Source: Sulfurisphaera javensis (GTDB lineage Archaea; Thermoproteota; Thermoprotei_A; Sulfolobales; Sulfolobaceae). Taken from it: a stretch of 64,000 nt of DNA. The notes under the pieces are model-generated. The model did not search any database and was not told the DNA's origin. It saw only the letters and a program-made list of their open reading frames with translations. The stretch covers positions 2,505,662 to 2,569,661 of the forward strand of contig NZ_AP031322.1 in NCBI RefSeq assembly GCF_041154675.1. Direction: 5' to 3'. The translations under genes were made by a program, and so were the position numbers. Positions 47,308 to 57,242 of the stretch are shown piece by piece (positions within the stretch are counted from its first letter, which is position 1; the number at the start of each line of letters is the position of its first letter).

Positions 47308-49011
47308 AGGAACAAATATTAGTCCTATGAATATTACTAGAAATAAAATTAGTATTGATGGTATACCTAGAATTGGGTATGTTAAATAATCACTAATTTT
47401 ACTTAGATATAATGTAATTGTTGGCTTTTTAATGAAATTAAAGTTTACATTAATATTTTCTGTATGTGTAAAGTTTTCTGAATAATATTCTATTTTTATC
47501 CCAATAGTTTTATTAGAAGATGAATAAACATTAAAGGGGATAGTAATACTCTCGTTAGGAAGCAGTTGAGGTATAGAGGTTATATATGGAATAACATAAG
47601 CACCGTTTGGATTAACTATTATATAAACGTTACTTATTTGTGTATTACCCTCATTAGCAATCGTAAGTAATAATAAAGCTGATGCACTAGAAAGAGAAGT
47701 AGATATATTAGCAAATGAATACGAAACTGCCAGTTTAGTTGCTAAAACTGGTATTATTTTAACTTTTACTGGGAAAAAGATTCTTTCAGAGTTTATATAT
47801 AAAGAAACGTTAGCATAAGTTATTAACTTTGTGAAGTTAAGCAGAACGTATTTTCCAGAATTAATAGAATTTATTTCAATTTTTCCAAATTGAGTTGAAA
47901 TAGTTACATTTTTTACAGCTTCATTCAATAAATTAGTTATATTTAAAGTATTATTATACAAGGTTAGTTCTATTGGAGGTGAAGTTAGTGGAAAATACCA
48001 TTTTCCTAGACTAATGTTTTGAATTCCTAATGGAGAAAGGAAATAACCATATATATTTAATGTAATTGAGGAATTTGTATATAGTCCTAAAATAAGTGAT
48101 GTTGAGGAATTTGGTGGTAAGTAATTGATAAAATAACTTTTTTCATTTCCGTTGTAATTAACAACTAATGTAAAGTTATTTAAGGAAAATTTTTCATTAT
48201 TTATAAGTGTTATGTTAAAGTCAACAAATCCTGAATAGATAAAGTTAAAGGTTAAAGGTAATACTTTCGTGTATAATAAATTTGTTTCATTTACTATTTT
48301 TGTTATTAAAAAATATTTAGTGTTATATAAGCCATATATCGTTAAATAAGATACGTTAATTGGTATATTTACAAGATCCTCGCCGAAAGGAATGAACGTT
48401 TTTACACTTATAATTCTAGAAGAATTCAGATTAGAAAAATATATAGAGTTAAGAAAATAGGGAGAAGTTATTTTTAAATTGTAAACACTACTATTACTGG
48501 ATATTAAAAGTGTAAGATTATTATATCCTCCTCTCAAAGAGTCATTAAGGACTGCAAGTTGAACATTAGGAATTCCATAATACTGTAATGAGAAGTTTGA
48601 ATAATATGTAATCTCGTTTCCTTCTATTGTGATGAAAGTTAAAGATACTGGAAATAAAATTCTATTTGGCAAGCTTTGGTTAAGAATCTTTACGCTAAGT
48701 TGAAAGTTAATCTGGTATACATAAGTTATAGGTGATAAGGCTATTATGTTTTGTATCTCATTTCCATAACTAGTATTGACTATTCCTTTTGGCAAAAAAA
48801 CTTTGAAAATAAGAGTATATGCATGTATTTGGCTGAAATTGTAATATAGTACCAAATTTACTCCTATTTGCGTTGTGTTAAAAAGTGAAGGGACGCTTTT
48901 CCAATTAGCTGAGATTAAATAAGCTATTGGTGGAGTGCTCTGAGAAGTAATTATCATGGGAAATAATCCCATTATTATTAGAAATAATACAATAACGCTT
49001 GTTTTTTTCAT
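47275..49011 (-). CDS. Large secreted surface protein with C-terminal membrane anchor (NEW3/CARDB-like)
   Basis: A 578-residue protein. Signal peptide (residues 5-23, VIVLFLIIMGLFPMIITS), about 520 extracytoplasmic residues of beta-sandwich repeats with dense Asn-X-Ser/Thr sites (pattern LTIANEGNTQISNVYIIVNP ... LLPNESITIPFNV), a C-terminal membrane helix (ILGIPSILILFLVIFIGLIF) and a Lys-rich end. This looks like the NEW3/CARDB type proteins (COG1361) of Sulfolobales cell surfaces. The 3' end overlaps the GH12 relic by about 30 bases. The role is structural or carrier-like by inference. Confidence 0.78.
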   Translation of the reverse strand: MKKTSVIVLFLIIMGLFPMIITSQSTPPIAYLISANWKSVPSLFNTTQIGVNLVLYYNFSQIHAYTLIFKVFLPKGIVNTSYGNEIQNIIALSPITYVYQINFQLSVKILNQSLPNRILFPVSLTFITIEGNEITYYSNFSLQYYGIPNVQLAVLNDSLRGGYNNLTLLISSNSSVYNLKITSPYFLNSIYFSNLNSSRIISVKTFIPFGEDLVNIPINVSYLTIYGLYNTKYFLITKIVNETNLLYTKVLPLTFNFIYSGFVDFNITLINNEKFSLNNFTLVVNYNGNEKSYFINYLPPNSSTSLILGLYTNSSITLNIYGYFLSPLGIQNISLGKWYFPLTSPPIELTLYNNTLNITNLLNEAVKNVTISTQFGKIEINSINSGKYVLLNFTKLITYANVSLYINSERIFFPVKVKIIPVLATKLAVSYSFANISTSLSSASALLLLTIANEGNTQISNVYIIVNPNGAYVIPYITSIPQLLPNESITIPFNVYSSSNKTIGIKIEYYSENFTHTENINVNFNFIKKPTITLYLSKISDYLTYPILGIPSILILFLVIFIGLIFVPSIKSKNKKLK

Positions 49012-49172
49012 AGTTCTTACTTATTTTATGCAGTCTTATAAGCTTAATGTTAGATTTTATATCATTAAATACTCATTAAAAAATATTAAAAAAATCAGAT
49101 ATCTTAATTTTTTCCTTCTGTCTCTTTTTAAGAATCTGTAATATTAAATTCAATGAGTATAAATAATTTAAG

Positions 49173-49239
49173 TGCTATTAAGACTTATCTAATCTAAATT
49201 TAAATTGCTATTAAGACTTATTCTAATCTAAATTTAATA
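49173..49239. repeat. Tandem 33/34-base repeat in the promoter of the GT2 gene
   Basis: The unit TGCTATTAAGACTTAT-CTAATCTAAATTTAAT occurs twice, at 49173-49205 and 49206-49239 (one extra T in the second). The second unit contains the TATA-like AAATTTAATA about 25 bases before the ATG at 49263, so this is a duplicated promoter segment. Repeat unit is given in two parts; the dash marks the insertion. Confidence 0.6.
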
Positions 49240-49262
49240 GTCTGCATATTAGCTGAATTTCG

Positions 49263-50504
49263 ATGATATTCGAATTACTGAATCTAATATACTCAATACT
49301 ATACGGTGTTTTCATATATTTCCCAGTAAACTTTATCGTTTTCTTTATTATACCTTCATTGCTAAGAAGATATAAAGCTAGTAAATATAAGCCGTACACT
49401 TCTGGGTTGACAAGGAAAGACGTTAAAGTTAGCGTAATAATACCAGAATATAATGAGGATTTGGATATTTTTGAGAAATGTGTTAAATCAGTATACAAAA
49501 ATAAACCAGACGAGATAATAATTGTTCATGATGATGGAAGGAAAGAAGTTGCTGAAATAGGTAAGAAATATGGCGCAAAGGTATTTAGTGTAAATAAAAG
49601 ATTAGGAAAGAGAAGAGCATTAATTTTAGGTTGGTTAAATGCTATAGGAGATATTATTGTTCAAGTAGACAGCGATACTATAATGGAAAACAATACGTTA
49701 GAAGAAATCATAAAACCTTTTAGTGATCCGAAAGTCGCTGGAGTTCAAGGGCATCCAATTCTATTTAGAACTGGAGGAAGATTACCATACTTATATGGAC
49801 AAATAATTGAGCTTTCAAGGGATGTAGTATCTAAAGCCTTAAACGGTTCTCTACCAGTGATAGATGGGAAGATTGCGGCCTATAGAAGATCATTCTTAAT
49901 AGAAGCAATCAACTTTTTTGATAAAGAAAAATATGGAAAACGTACTATCACAATAGCTGATGATAAAGCTTTAACTTATTATGCCAATTTTATGGGTTAT
50001 AAAACTGTTTATCAGTCAACAGCAATAGCAAAATCTGCAGCTCAACCAACAATAAGTGCCTTTATAAATCAGCAATTAAGATGGGCAAGGAGTGGTTATC
50101 TATATCTAGTGAAAGAAATTAGGAGTGGTTTATTCTTTATGATGGGTTCATTCTATAGGTTTCACATACTTACATATTTGTTAGCTCCTTTTTCATTTTT
50201 ATTTGCGTTAACACAAGCTGTTCTAGTTCCAGCAAACCCTACACTATGGTCATGGGGGTACCTAATAGATTATGGAATAAACATTCCAATAATTTTATAT
50301 TCTTTATTAATATTCATTGTTGGTATTAACATTAATATGAGGTTAAGCCTATCATTGTTAGGAATAAAATTTAAGGAAATTGGAACGTTAGACTATACAG
50401 CAATAGGGGTTTTTGGATTATTTGTCATTTTCCCAATGTTTTTATATGCTGCAATAACTCATTTTAAAGCAAGTGAATGGAGACAAGTAATTGGTGGTGG
50501 ATAA
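49263..50504 (+). CDS. Family 2 glycosyltransferase, membrane-bound (hyaluronan/cellulose synthase-like)
   Basis: A 413-residue protein. One N-terminal membrane helix (residues 8-28) is followed by the GT2 catalytic domain ([38 protein letters not shown] with the DxD motif, IADDKAL, and the QxxRW motif in [11 protein letters not shown]), then three C-terminal membrane helices. The QxxRW signature marks processive or polyprenyl-type beta-glycosyltransferases. It probably builds or transfers a surface polysaccharide. Its stop codon lies one base before the next gene's ATG. Confidence 0.9.
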   Translation: MIFELLNLIYSILYGVFIYFPVNFIVFFIIPSLLRRYKASKYKPYTSGLTRKDVKVSVIIPEYNEDLDIFEKCVKSVYKNKPDEIIIVHDDGRKEVAEIGKKYGAKVFSVNKRLGKRRALILGWLNAIGDIIVQVDSDTIMENNTLEEIIKPFSDPKVAGVQGHPILFRTGGRLPYLYGQIIELSRDVVSKALNGSLPVIDGKIAAYRRSFLIEAINFFDKEKYGKRTITIADDKALTYYANFMGYKTVYQSTAIAKSAAQPTISAFINQQLRWARSGYLYLVKEIRSGLFFMMGSFYRFHILTYLLAPFSFLFALTQAVLVPANPTLWSWGYLIDYGINIPIILYSLLIFIVGININMRLSLSLLGIKFKEIGTLDYTAIGVFGLFVIFPMFLYAAITHFKASEWRQVIGGG

Positions 50505-50505
50505 A

Positions 50506-51000
50506 ATGGAAAAAGAAAAAAGTAAATTCAATTATTGTCCAAAATGTGGATACAAGTTAACGGATCATTTTAACTTTTGTCCTAACTGTGGTTATAGTTT
50601 ATATACTATTAGAGAAGAAGAGAAAGAGTATTATATTACCGACTATTTATTATCATTTCTTGATTATTTAAATCAGCAAATAGTTGATGCAAAGAAAAAT
50701 GCAATTATACAAAATTTATTAGTTGATTATTATCTTGAGATTGAGAATGAAATAAGGTTACTATTTGTCCTAGATAAGAGACTTTTAGATAACTTAGATA
50801 AAGTAATTGATGTAATCGTGTATTTATTAAGAGAAAAGAAGAAAAGTGTGAGTATAGTATTAATATCAAAGGAAAAAGAGATCTCAGAAATAGAAAATGA
50901 ATTAAAATATATAATGGATAAATTATCATTAGTATTGGATAAGGTAGATATCGAATTATATGTCTATAAAGGGTATGTGAGACAAGAGCCATTAGACTGA
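50506..51000 (+). CDS. Small protein with two-CxxC zinc ribbon
   Basis: A 164-residue protein (the ATG at 50506 is preferred; the upstream GTG would lie inside the previous gene). It has an N-terminal zinc ribbon (CPKCGYKL ... CPNCGYSL, residues 11-32) and a helical remainder with a long charged C-terminus (KKKSVSIVLISKEKEISEIE). It follows the glycosyltransferase by one base and is probably co-transcribed. No function can be assigned; a regulatory or adaptor role for the GT2 is possible. Confidence 0.75.
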   Translation: MEKEKSKFNYCPKCGYKLTDHFNFCPNCGYSLYTIREEEKEYYITDYLLSFLDYLNQQIVDAKKNAIIQNLLVDYYLEIENEIRLLFVLDKRLLDNLDKVIDVIVYLLREKKKSVSIVLISKEKEISEIENELKYIMDKLSLVLDKVDIELYVYKGYVRQEPLD

Positions 51001-51489
51001 CAACGTTAAAAATTTTTTATATATGATCGTCTTTTAATTAAATATTATTCACTAGTATAAATTTTGATATAATTAAATTTATAAAAAATAGCAAAAACTA
51101 AGAACTTACTTGATTTAAAGAGATACTGAAAAGTTTTTGATAATTATATACAATAAAATAATCTCTTTTTAACATGTTCAATTTAAGTGCAAAAGAACAG
51201 GTAAAGATTGTTATGACTTTAAGTTTTGAGTGCATTTTTGAACTTCTGAAGGACTAATATTTGAAAAGAGTTTATTTAATTAATAATAACATTTTTTAAG
51301 TATTCCATTCTAGTTTTAATTATCTTATTTTCTGTAAGTTTTATTTATGTACAGAGTTATTTCTTAGAATTGAAAAGAGTTTATTTTTATGTGAGTAAAT
51401 ATTGAAAACTTTTCAAGCACCTTAAATTCAGCAGTTCTGTGGTGCTAGTTGCACAGCCTTTTTCTTGCGGCAATTCAAAAATAATCATA
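51001..51489. other. Intergenic stretch between converging genes
   Basis: About 490 bases between the ends of the zinc-ribbon gene and the MNT gene. Around 51436-51465, CTGTGGTGCTAGTTGCACAG can fold on itself and is followed by CCTTTTTCTTG, which could be a transcription end. The direct repeat TTGAAAAGAGTTTATTT occurs at about 51260 and 51371. No gene is supported. Confidence 0.4.
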
Positions 51490-51834
51490 TCAGTACTCCT
51501 CATAAACATCAATAAACCTCTTGTACCAATTTTCATATTCCTCTTTTGTCACTATGTGAATTTCAAAAGGTTCCCTAACACCTATAGCATCGTGAAGCTT
51601 TTGAGAAACTCTAGCCCTATCTATTTCATCTCTAACCTTAGTTATTACTAAAACATCAACATCACTATCAATCCTAAAATTTCCTCTAGCAACAGAGCCA
51701 AAAAGGATAACCCTACATTCTGGGTCAATCTCTTTTACACAGATGTCTTTTATCTTTTTCACATATTCTCTTGCATGGAGTAAGTAATACTTTCTCTTTT
51801 CCCACTCACGTGCTAGATATAAGTCCCAATTCAT
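51490..51834 (-). CDS. MNT-type minimal nucleotidyltransferase (antitoxin of HEPN/MNT)
   Basis: A 114-residue protein with the nucleotidyltransferase motif VILFGSVARGNFRIDSDVDV (GSxxRG...SDxD). In HEPN/MNT toxin-antitoxin pairs this enzyme AMPylates and silences the HEPN RNase. Its gene overlaps the (frameshifted) HEPN gene upstream, which is the usual order. Similar in size to MntA proteins. Confidence 0.85.
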   Translation of the reverse strand: MNWDLYLAREWEKRKYYLLHAREYVKKIKDICVKEIDPECRVILFGSVARGNFRIDSDVDVLVITKVRDEIDRARVSQKLHDAIGVREPFEIHIVTKEEYENWYKRFIDVYEEY

Positions 51835-52175
51835 TCATTATCACCTTTATTAACTCGTATAGCTCTTTAACTGTATTTTCAGAGTATGATGTGGGATAAA
51901 TACCTACTCGAAATATAAGCTTCTACTAATAAGTCTAAATGAATGGAGTATTTATTCATCATGTCTGTCTTATTTCCAGTCAAGTTAATAACTCTAGCTA
52001 ACAATTCTTTTACATCGTGAATTTTTGGAAAACTCCCGGTGAGATTAAAAAGAACATATTTAAGGGAAAGTTGTAGAGCTTGCTCTAGATGAAATACGGC
52101 TAAATTTAGTATTTTAATATCATTCTCAGCTTCTTCTATAAAATCTAATGCATTTCTCCTTAGATGTTCCGTCAT
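51806..52175 (-). pseudogene. HEPN-domain protein (toxin of HEPN/MNT), frameshifted near the C-terminus
   Basis: The first frame (52175-51879) reads MTEHLRRNALDFIEEAENDI, LNLAVFHLEQALQLSLKYVL, FPKIHDVKELLARVINL and YISSRYL, then goes out of frame. One base off, the usual end follows (PTSYSENTVKELYELIKVIM), reaching 51806 with an overlap of the MNT start. The break is near 51891-51897. HEPN proteins are about 125 residues; the open frame is 98. The toxin may be inactivated, which is common when a toxin outlives its function. Confidence 0.75.
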
Positions 52176-52290
52176 CGACTAAATTAGGAAAGAGTTAATT
52201 TAAATTTTAAGTAAAAAGCATAGAAGTTAGTTATTGAAGGATTTAAATAAATTAAATTAAATAAATAAAAATCAGAAATTAAATTTCCCT

Positions 52291-53391
52291 TTATTGATTC
52301 TTTTTCTGTAAATTATTAAAATAATTAGCAAGAAATATAAGTGCTCCTATGGTTAGTAATGAACCAGCAGCTATATCAATTATTGCAGCTGTTACAGAGA
52401 CATATACAGATGCTTTAAAAGCGGCTGACATACCACTCATTGAAGGTATTCCTCCAGATACTCCCTCAACTCCTAATACTAGTACGCCTAAGGAGAATAT
52501 AAGAAATGCTAAGTATAAGAATACGTTAATATATTTAGTTAAATTACTGTAAAATAGAATTATTACTACACTTAGCATAGTCATCATAAACGCAATAGCT
52601 AAGAGAGCAAGGTCAGAATTAAAGAATGATGCTGAGAATAAGAATAAAATTGCAGGTATTGGAGATGATGATTGCCCAAATAAAGAAGCTAGACCTTGTA
52701 GTAAACCTACAAGACCTGCATAATAACTAGCTACACCGTATATAATAAAGAAACTAACTATACCTAATACTATTGCAAATAGTTTCCTTCCTAAATTTAT
52801 GTTCTTAGCAAAAAAGGCAGCTAAGAACACGAAGATACTAGAAATTATTAAAAGTACGCCACCAGCTGTACTTGCTGATTGACCAAATTCAACTCCAGTA
52901 TATATATATCCAATTCCCATCATTAGAAAGTAAATAAATATAAAGATTCCACCAAGAAACATCCATCTCATGATGTTTTTAGTAAATCCTATTAGCAATG
53001 CTATTACACCAAGTAAAAATAACATAGCAGATCCTATAGCAGATAATATTATTGAACCAACGATTTTTCCAGGTTCACCAGAAGTATAAAATGAAACTTC
53101 AGACAGTATTCCTCCAATACCTAAAAGAAAATATACTATTCCGTAAAGAATTGTTCCCCATCTAGCTAGCATTTGCCCATAGTCAGAAGCGGTCTTTGGT
53201 TGCTGATAATAAGGATACGAATAAGGAGCAGGTTGTTGAGCATATTGTATAGGTTGTGGAGGAGTTAATGGTTGTTGTATAGGTTGTGGAGGTTGAATTT
53301 GTTGTGTTCCTTGTAATGGATAACCACATCTCTGACAAAATACTGCATCATCTGGATTTGGACTTCCACATCTTGGACAATACTTTACCAT
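52291..53391 (-). CDS. Zinc-ribbon membrane protein, multi-spanning
   Basis: A 366-residue protein. The N-terminal zinc ribbon ([19 protein letters not shown], residues 5-23) is followed by a Gln/Pro-rich linker (about 25-65) and eight or so membrane helices. This is a common Sulfolobales layout (zinc ribbon plus membrane region, close to DUF973-type proteins) of unknown function. The linker is of the same kind as in the DUF973-like protein at 21085. It stands alone on its strand. Confidence 0.75.
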   Translation of the reverse strand: MVKYCPRCGSPNPDDAVFCQRCGYPLQGTQQIQPPQPIQQPLTPPQPIQYAQQPAPYSYPYYQQPKTASDYGQMLARWGTILYGIVYFLLGIGGILSEVSFYTSGEPGKIVGSIILSAIGSAMLFLLGVIALLIGFTKNIMRWMFLGGIFIFIYFLMMGIGYIYTGVEFGQSASTAGGVLLIISSIFVFLAAFFAKNINLGRKLFAIVLGIVSFFIIYGVASYYAGLVGLLQGLASLFGQSSSPIPAILFLFSASFFNSDLALLAIAFMMTMLSVVIILFYSNLTKYINVFLYLAFLIFSLGVLVLGVEGVSGGIPSMSGMSAAFKASVYVSVTAAIIDIAAGSLLTIGALIFLANYFNNLQKKNQ

Positions 53392-53498
53392 ATAAATAGT
53401 TTATATTAAGTTATATTTTAAGTTTTGTGATCTATCTATAAAATATTACCTACTACAAAAAATAAAAATTGGTATTGTTCCTTAACCTCATTTATGTG

Positions 53499-54242
53499 TT
53501 ATTTTAAATTCGAAAACAATTGAGTAGCAATCATCTCACTTGGATTTATTATCTCAATCTCCCTTATCTTCTTTAATGTCATTATCCTTTTTTCAGCGTC
53601 TTTATCATGAACAACAGCAATAATTTTACTCTTTGTTGTTTCAGAAAGAATTAGTAATACATAGACCATATCGCTTACATTCTTCATATCAACAATAATT
53701 AGCTTAGCTCTTTCTGGGTGAAACTTCATAAGTTCGTCTTCTGATATTACGTTAATTGCGTATACCTTAAATCCTTCTTGTTTAAATTTTTCCTCTTCAA
53801 CTTTGTCAGAAACTAAAAGGATGTATTTTTCTTTCTTTTCTTTTAAAAGTAAGGCTAAATTATAGTTTACTGGACCAGATCCAATTAATAAAATGTGAGA
53901 TTTAGTAAATTCTTCCTCAACTTTCTGTATCTTTTCAGTTAAAGACATTATATTATTAGTAGCAAAGTCACTTGAAATACTGCTTAATGCAGTAAGAAAA
54001 GCTCCCATTCCCATAATAATTAAAATAATGTCAAATATTTTAGCTATTGGAGTTATTGGAACAATATCACCATAACCAACAGTTGAAAGAGTTACTATAG
54101 TGAAATATATTGCATTAATCAAATTCATTGGTTGGTTAAAATTATGTCCAGTAGTTCCTAAAATATAGTTTCCTATAACTCCTATAGTTACGACTGAGAG
54201 TAAAACTAACAGGGATGCAATAGATCTAGTTGATAGGAACAT
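53499..54242 (-). CDS. Two-helix potassium channel with RCK/TrkA-N domain
   Basis: A 247-residue protein. Two membrane helices (about 6-28 and 68-90) flank a pore loop with the K+ selectivity filter TLSTVGYGD. The cytoplasmic part (about 115-247) is an RCK domain with a Rossmann nucleotide-binding start ([17 protein letters not shown]). This is the MthK type channel, opened by ligands at the RCK domain. Only one RCK domain is present and there is no second TrkA-C domain. Confidence 0.9.
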   Translation of the reverse strand: MFLSTRSIASLLVLLSVVTIGVIGNYILGTTGHNFNQPMNLINAIYFTIVTLSTVGYGDIVPITPIAKIFDIILIIMGMGAFLTALSSISSDFATNNIMSLTEKIQKVEEEFTKSHILLIGSGPVNYNLALLLKEKKEKYILLVSDKVEEEKFKQEGFKVYAINVISEDELMKFHPERAKLIIVDMKNVSDMVYVLLILSETTKSKIIAVVHDKDAEKRIMTLKKIREIEIINPSEMIATQLFSNLK

Positions 54243-54401
54243 ATTTTATTTTCTCAATTAGAGTTTATAAATTGTATTAAGGTTATGCGTCTCATCAAGA
54301 AAAGGCTAATAATTTCTACAACTTTACTGTATATTTGCTCTCGTTTTCCATCAAATTGTTTTTTATAATACGTATAGAAATTTATTATTAGAGCGTGTTC
54401 A

Positions 54402-54600
54402 TGGGGTTTGGGTCTCGTTGAATTTTATATATTTTGAATTTATTCTCCTACTAATTCACGGCGTAAATTTAGTTAGAGGCAATAACGTGTAATGGTTTGC
54501 CCTTAAATTTCATCTAATTCTTGGTTATTTAATTGTTCTCCTCCATTTCTTTCGCGGGAATCACCAACGGAAATCCCGCATCTTAAGTTTCTTTCTCTAT
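54402..54600 (-). ncRNA. Second solo right-end relic of an IS200/IS605-type element; possible guide-like RNA
   Basis: Read on the minus strand it has a stem GCGGGATTTCCG...GATTCCCGC, and ends AAATTCAACGAGACCCAAAC. Both features are shared with the locus at 15515-15720. After CCCAAACCC the two loci differ, as expected at the element end. No tnpB is seen. The remainder of the 54243-54770 gap holds only the promoter of the next gene. Confidence 0.4.
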
Positions 54601-54770
54601 CATTTAGAAATTTATTATTAACATCTACGGTAGGAGACTAAAAAAGTGTTTAAATTTCACACTTTTAGGGAATGTTTTCTATGGTTTATCTTCTTTTTTA
54701 GTCAGTTTCGTCATTTTATGTGTTATGTCTAGTAGAAAAATTTTTATATTAGTAAATATTATAGTAATTC

Positions 54771-54998
54771 ATGGAAAGAGTTAAAGTAACAAGAAATTAC
54801 CAAGTAACAATTCCAGCTTCTATAAGAGAGAAGATTAACATAAAAGAGGGGGATATATTAGAGGTTACTGTATCTGGAAATGAAATCATAATGAGGAAAG
54901 TTGAGTCTAAAAGACCTAGAATTAAGTTAAATAGAGAACTGACTATAGAAGATATTGAGAAAGATATCGAGGAAGGAATGAATGAAAGCAGTAGTTGA
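54771..54998 (+). CDS. vapB: AbrB/SpoVT-type antitoxin (VapB)
   Basis: A 75-residue protein with the swapped-hairpin AbrB domain: KVTRNYQVTIPASIREKINI, KEGDILEVTVSGNEIIMRKV. This is followed by a charged tail that binds the toxin. Leaderless: TATA-like TTTTTATATT at 54741-54750, 25 bases before the ATG. It overlaps the PIN toxin gene by 17 bases. It is of a different antitoxin type from the RHH one at 14749. Confidence 0.88.
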   Translation: MERVKVTRNYQVTIPASIREKINIKEGDILEVTVSGNEIIMRKVESKRPRIKLNRELTIEDIEKDIEEGMNESSS

Positions 54999-55380
54999 TA
55001 CAAATGTGCTTATTTTTGATTACGTAGAAGATTCAGAATTCCATAAGGATGCTGAAAAGCTTTTAGATTCTTTAGAAAAATGGATGATCCCTACATTAGT
55101 TATTCATGAGTTTGTGTGGTTTTTAAAGAAAAATAAACTTGATAATCATATCGATGATGTTCTTTCTTATATTAAAAACGAAAAAGCTGAAATATTAGAT
55201 GATAACATCCATATATTAAGGAAAGGTATTGATATAATCTTATCCGAAAAACTCTCTTTATCCCATTATAATGACGTAGTTATACTATCCCATGCAATAG
55301 TGAACAATTTAGCCTTAGCAAGCTTTGATAGAGATTTAATAAAAATAGCTAAAAAGTATAGTGTAAAAACTATCTCATAA
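54982..55380 (+). CDS. vapC: VapC-type PIN-domain toxin
   Basis: A 132-residue PIN ribonuclease with acidic positions in VVDTNVLIFD (Asp), LVIHEFVWFL (Glu), SHYNDVVILSHA (Asp) and LASFDRDLI (Asp). It is translated from an ATG inside the antitoxin gene. It forms a toxin-antitoxin pair with the preceding AbrB-type gene. Confidence 0.9.
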   Translation: MKAVVDTNVLIFDYVEDSEFHKDAEKLLDSLEKWMIPTLVIHEFVWFLKKNKLDNHIDDVLSYIKNEKAEILDDNIHILRKGIDIILSEKLSLSHYNDVVILSHAIVNNLALASFDRDLIKIAKKYSVKTIS

Positions 55381-55506
55381 TAGAAAATAGTCTTCATTTC
55401 TATTATATTTGATAAAAAAGTAACAAACTTCTTCTTTTAAAATAAACTGCATCTTTTCTACGTTTAGGTAATAAACATTATTAACTTTAACTATTACACA
55501 GTGTTA

Positions 55507-56658
55507 ATGAGAATTTTAGCTGTTGTAGACTTTGGTCTTAATGAGAATACTGGAGGTTATCAAAGAAATTATGAGATTATGAAGAGAATTGTTAAAAAGG
55601 CTGATGTTGATATTATTCCCTCAATAAGAAACGTTAAACTAATTTCTTGGCGTAGAGAGTTGATAAAACTTCTTAAGGAGTTAAATTCAACTCCACTTTA
55701 TGTAATTGATCTATTAAAGGAAACTTCAACAGTAGAAGATTTTGTCTCTGGATTAAAGAAGGAAAAATATGATGTAGCAATGGTTTACAGTAACTCCTCA
55801 GAAAACATTGAATTGGCAAGAAAGTTGACAACAGCACCAATAGGTGTACAGTTACAATTAGAACCATTCTATCGTGATTATTCAATCTTATTTAGAATAA
55901 TGTTCAGAGGAGTTACAGGGAGGGCTGTAATTAATTTTAAGAGAGCAATGGAAGAATCTGAAAAAGAGAAAGAAAAGTGGATTAAATTAATCAAGAATAA
56001 TTCTCTTCATTTTATAACTTCCGTTAGTAAAACTCCCCTTATTAATTCTGGTTTAGATAAGCTACTTCCCACTTTCGTAACGAAACCTGGGAATTCTTTT
56101 AACCGTGAAATTTTGAGTTTTAGAAGTGAAGAAAAAGACGATGATTATGCAGTTTATTACACTAGACTAATGCCAGAGAAAGGATTATTTGAAGTTCCAA
56201 TAATTTGGAAGAAATTAAATAAGGATATAAAGTTGTACGTCATGGGGAATTTTGTTTATGAAGAAGATAAAGAAGATTTTGAAGATTTTGTTAAAAGACT
56301 TAATGTTAATATAGAATATTTGGGTTTTAAACAAGGAGAAGAACTTTATAGAATTGTTAGCAAAGCTTCATTTACCCTTTACCCTTCTCACTATGATAGT
56401 TTCTCTTTAGTTATTCTTGAATCTTTAGCATTAGGTACGCCAGTTTTTGCTTATAACACACCAGCAATAAAAGAAATTTATGGTGGTGTAAAAGGAGTTC
56501 ATTTAGCTAAAGAAGATGATATTAACGGATTAGTTACACTTATAGAGAAAAGAGAGAAAGGTGAAATAGCTCCAATTCCAGAATTTTACTCTTCATGGGA
56601 TAGAGTTGTTGATGCTGAACTGGAAGATATAAAAAGAGGTATGATAAGTAAAAGTTAA
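55507..56658 (+). CDS. Family 4-type glycosyltransferase
   Basis: A 383-residue protein with two Rossmann-like halves (GT-B fold). The C-terminal half holds the nucleotide-sugar motifs: VYYTRLMPEKGLFEVPIIW, LKLYVMGN-like strand, YIEYLGFKQGEELYRIVSKA, SFTLYPSHYDSFSLVILESL (the E-x7-E motif). The ATG at 55507 is taken; an upstream GTG at 55501 is possible. The next gene, a PIG-L deacetylase, starts one base inside its end, so both probably act on one N-acetylated sugar or glycolipid, as in the mycothiol/GlcNAc-PI type pathways (inference). Confidence 0.85.
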   Translation: MRILAVVDFGLNENTGGYQRNYEIMKRIVKKADVDIIPSIRNVKLISWRRELIKLLKELNSTPLYVIDLLKETSTVEDFVSGLKKEKYDVAMVYSNSSENIELARKLTTAPIGVQLQLEPFYRDYSILFRIMFRGVTGRAVINFKRAMEESEKEKEKWIKLIKNNSLHFITSVSKTPLINSGLDKLLPTFVTKPGNSFNREILSFRSEEKDDDYAVYYTRLMPEKGLFEVPIIWKKLNKDIKLYVMGNFVYEEDKEDFEDFVKRLNVNIEYLGFKQGEELYRIVSKASFTLYPSHYDSFSLVILESLALGTPVFAYNTPAIKEIYGGVKGVHLAKEDDINGLVTLIEKREKGEIAPIPEFYSSWDRVVDAELEDIKRGMISKS

Positions 56659-57242
56659 TGAGGGTTTTAGTTGTTGCACCTCATCCGGATGATGAAACCT
56701 TATGTTGTGGTGGAAGTATTATACAGTATTTGCCAAACGTAAAGGTTGTTATTGTTACTGATGGTAGGTATGGTGCACCTACAGAGGAATTAAGAGGAAG
56801 TGAGGAGTTAGTTAGAATTAGGAAAGAAGAAGCTTTAAGAGCTTTAGGAATTTTAGGTGTTAATGATGTTATGTTTTTGAATTTTGAAGATAGTAAAGTT
56901 AAAGAGAAGGAGAAGGAAGTTAAAGAGGCTTTGTCAGTAGTTTTAAATCAGTATAAACCAGATCTTGTATTTTCACCAATTCCAATAGATGCTCATCCAG
57001 ATCATTCAGCATTAGGTAAAATTATGCTTGAACTTTATCCTTCTTCATATTTTTACCTTATTTGGGTCTCCAATTTATCACTCTCAGGTTGGGATGAGAT
57101 AAAAATTAACGTTAGTAAATATAAGGAAAGAAAAATTAGGGCTTTAGAAGAGTATAAGAGTCAATTAGGTGGGTTTTCAAAGGATTTTTTAGCTAGGTTT
57201 ACTGGGGATTATGAAGTATTTTATAAAAGAGTAAATATCTAA
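56658..57242 (+). CDS. PIG-L/LmbE-family N-deacetylase
   Basis: A 194-residue zinc enzyme with the motifs VVAPHPDDETLCCGG (His-Asp-Asp) and IDAHPDHSALGK (second His). These enzymes remove an acetyl group from N-acetylglucosamine in glycolipids or small thiols. It is fused in translation to the glycosyltransferase at 55507 by a stop/start overlap. The pair looks like a GT plus deacetylase step of a surface or lipid glycoconjugate. Confidence 0.88.
   Translation: MRVLVVAPHPDDETLCCGGSIIQYLPNVKVVIVTDGRYGAPTEELRGSEELVRIRKEEALRALGILGVNDVMFLNFEDSKVKEKEKEVKEALSVVLNQYKPDLVFSPIPIDAHPDHSALGKIMLELYPSSYFYLIWVSNLSLSGWDEIKINVSKYKERKIRALEEYKSQLGGFSKDFLARFTGDYEVFYKRVNI

Noticed and set aside
51436..51465. 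Intrinsic terminator or small RNA
   Set aside because: A weak stem followed by T-rich sequence; archaeal termination needs no stem and no pairing conservation can be seen.
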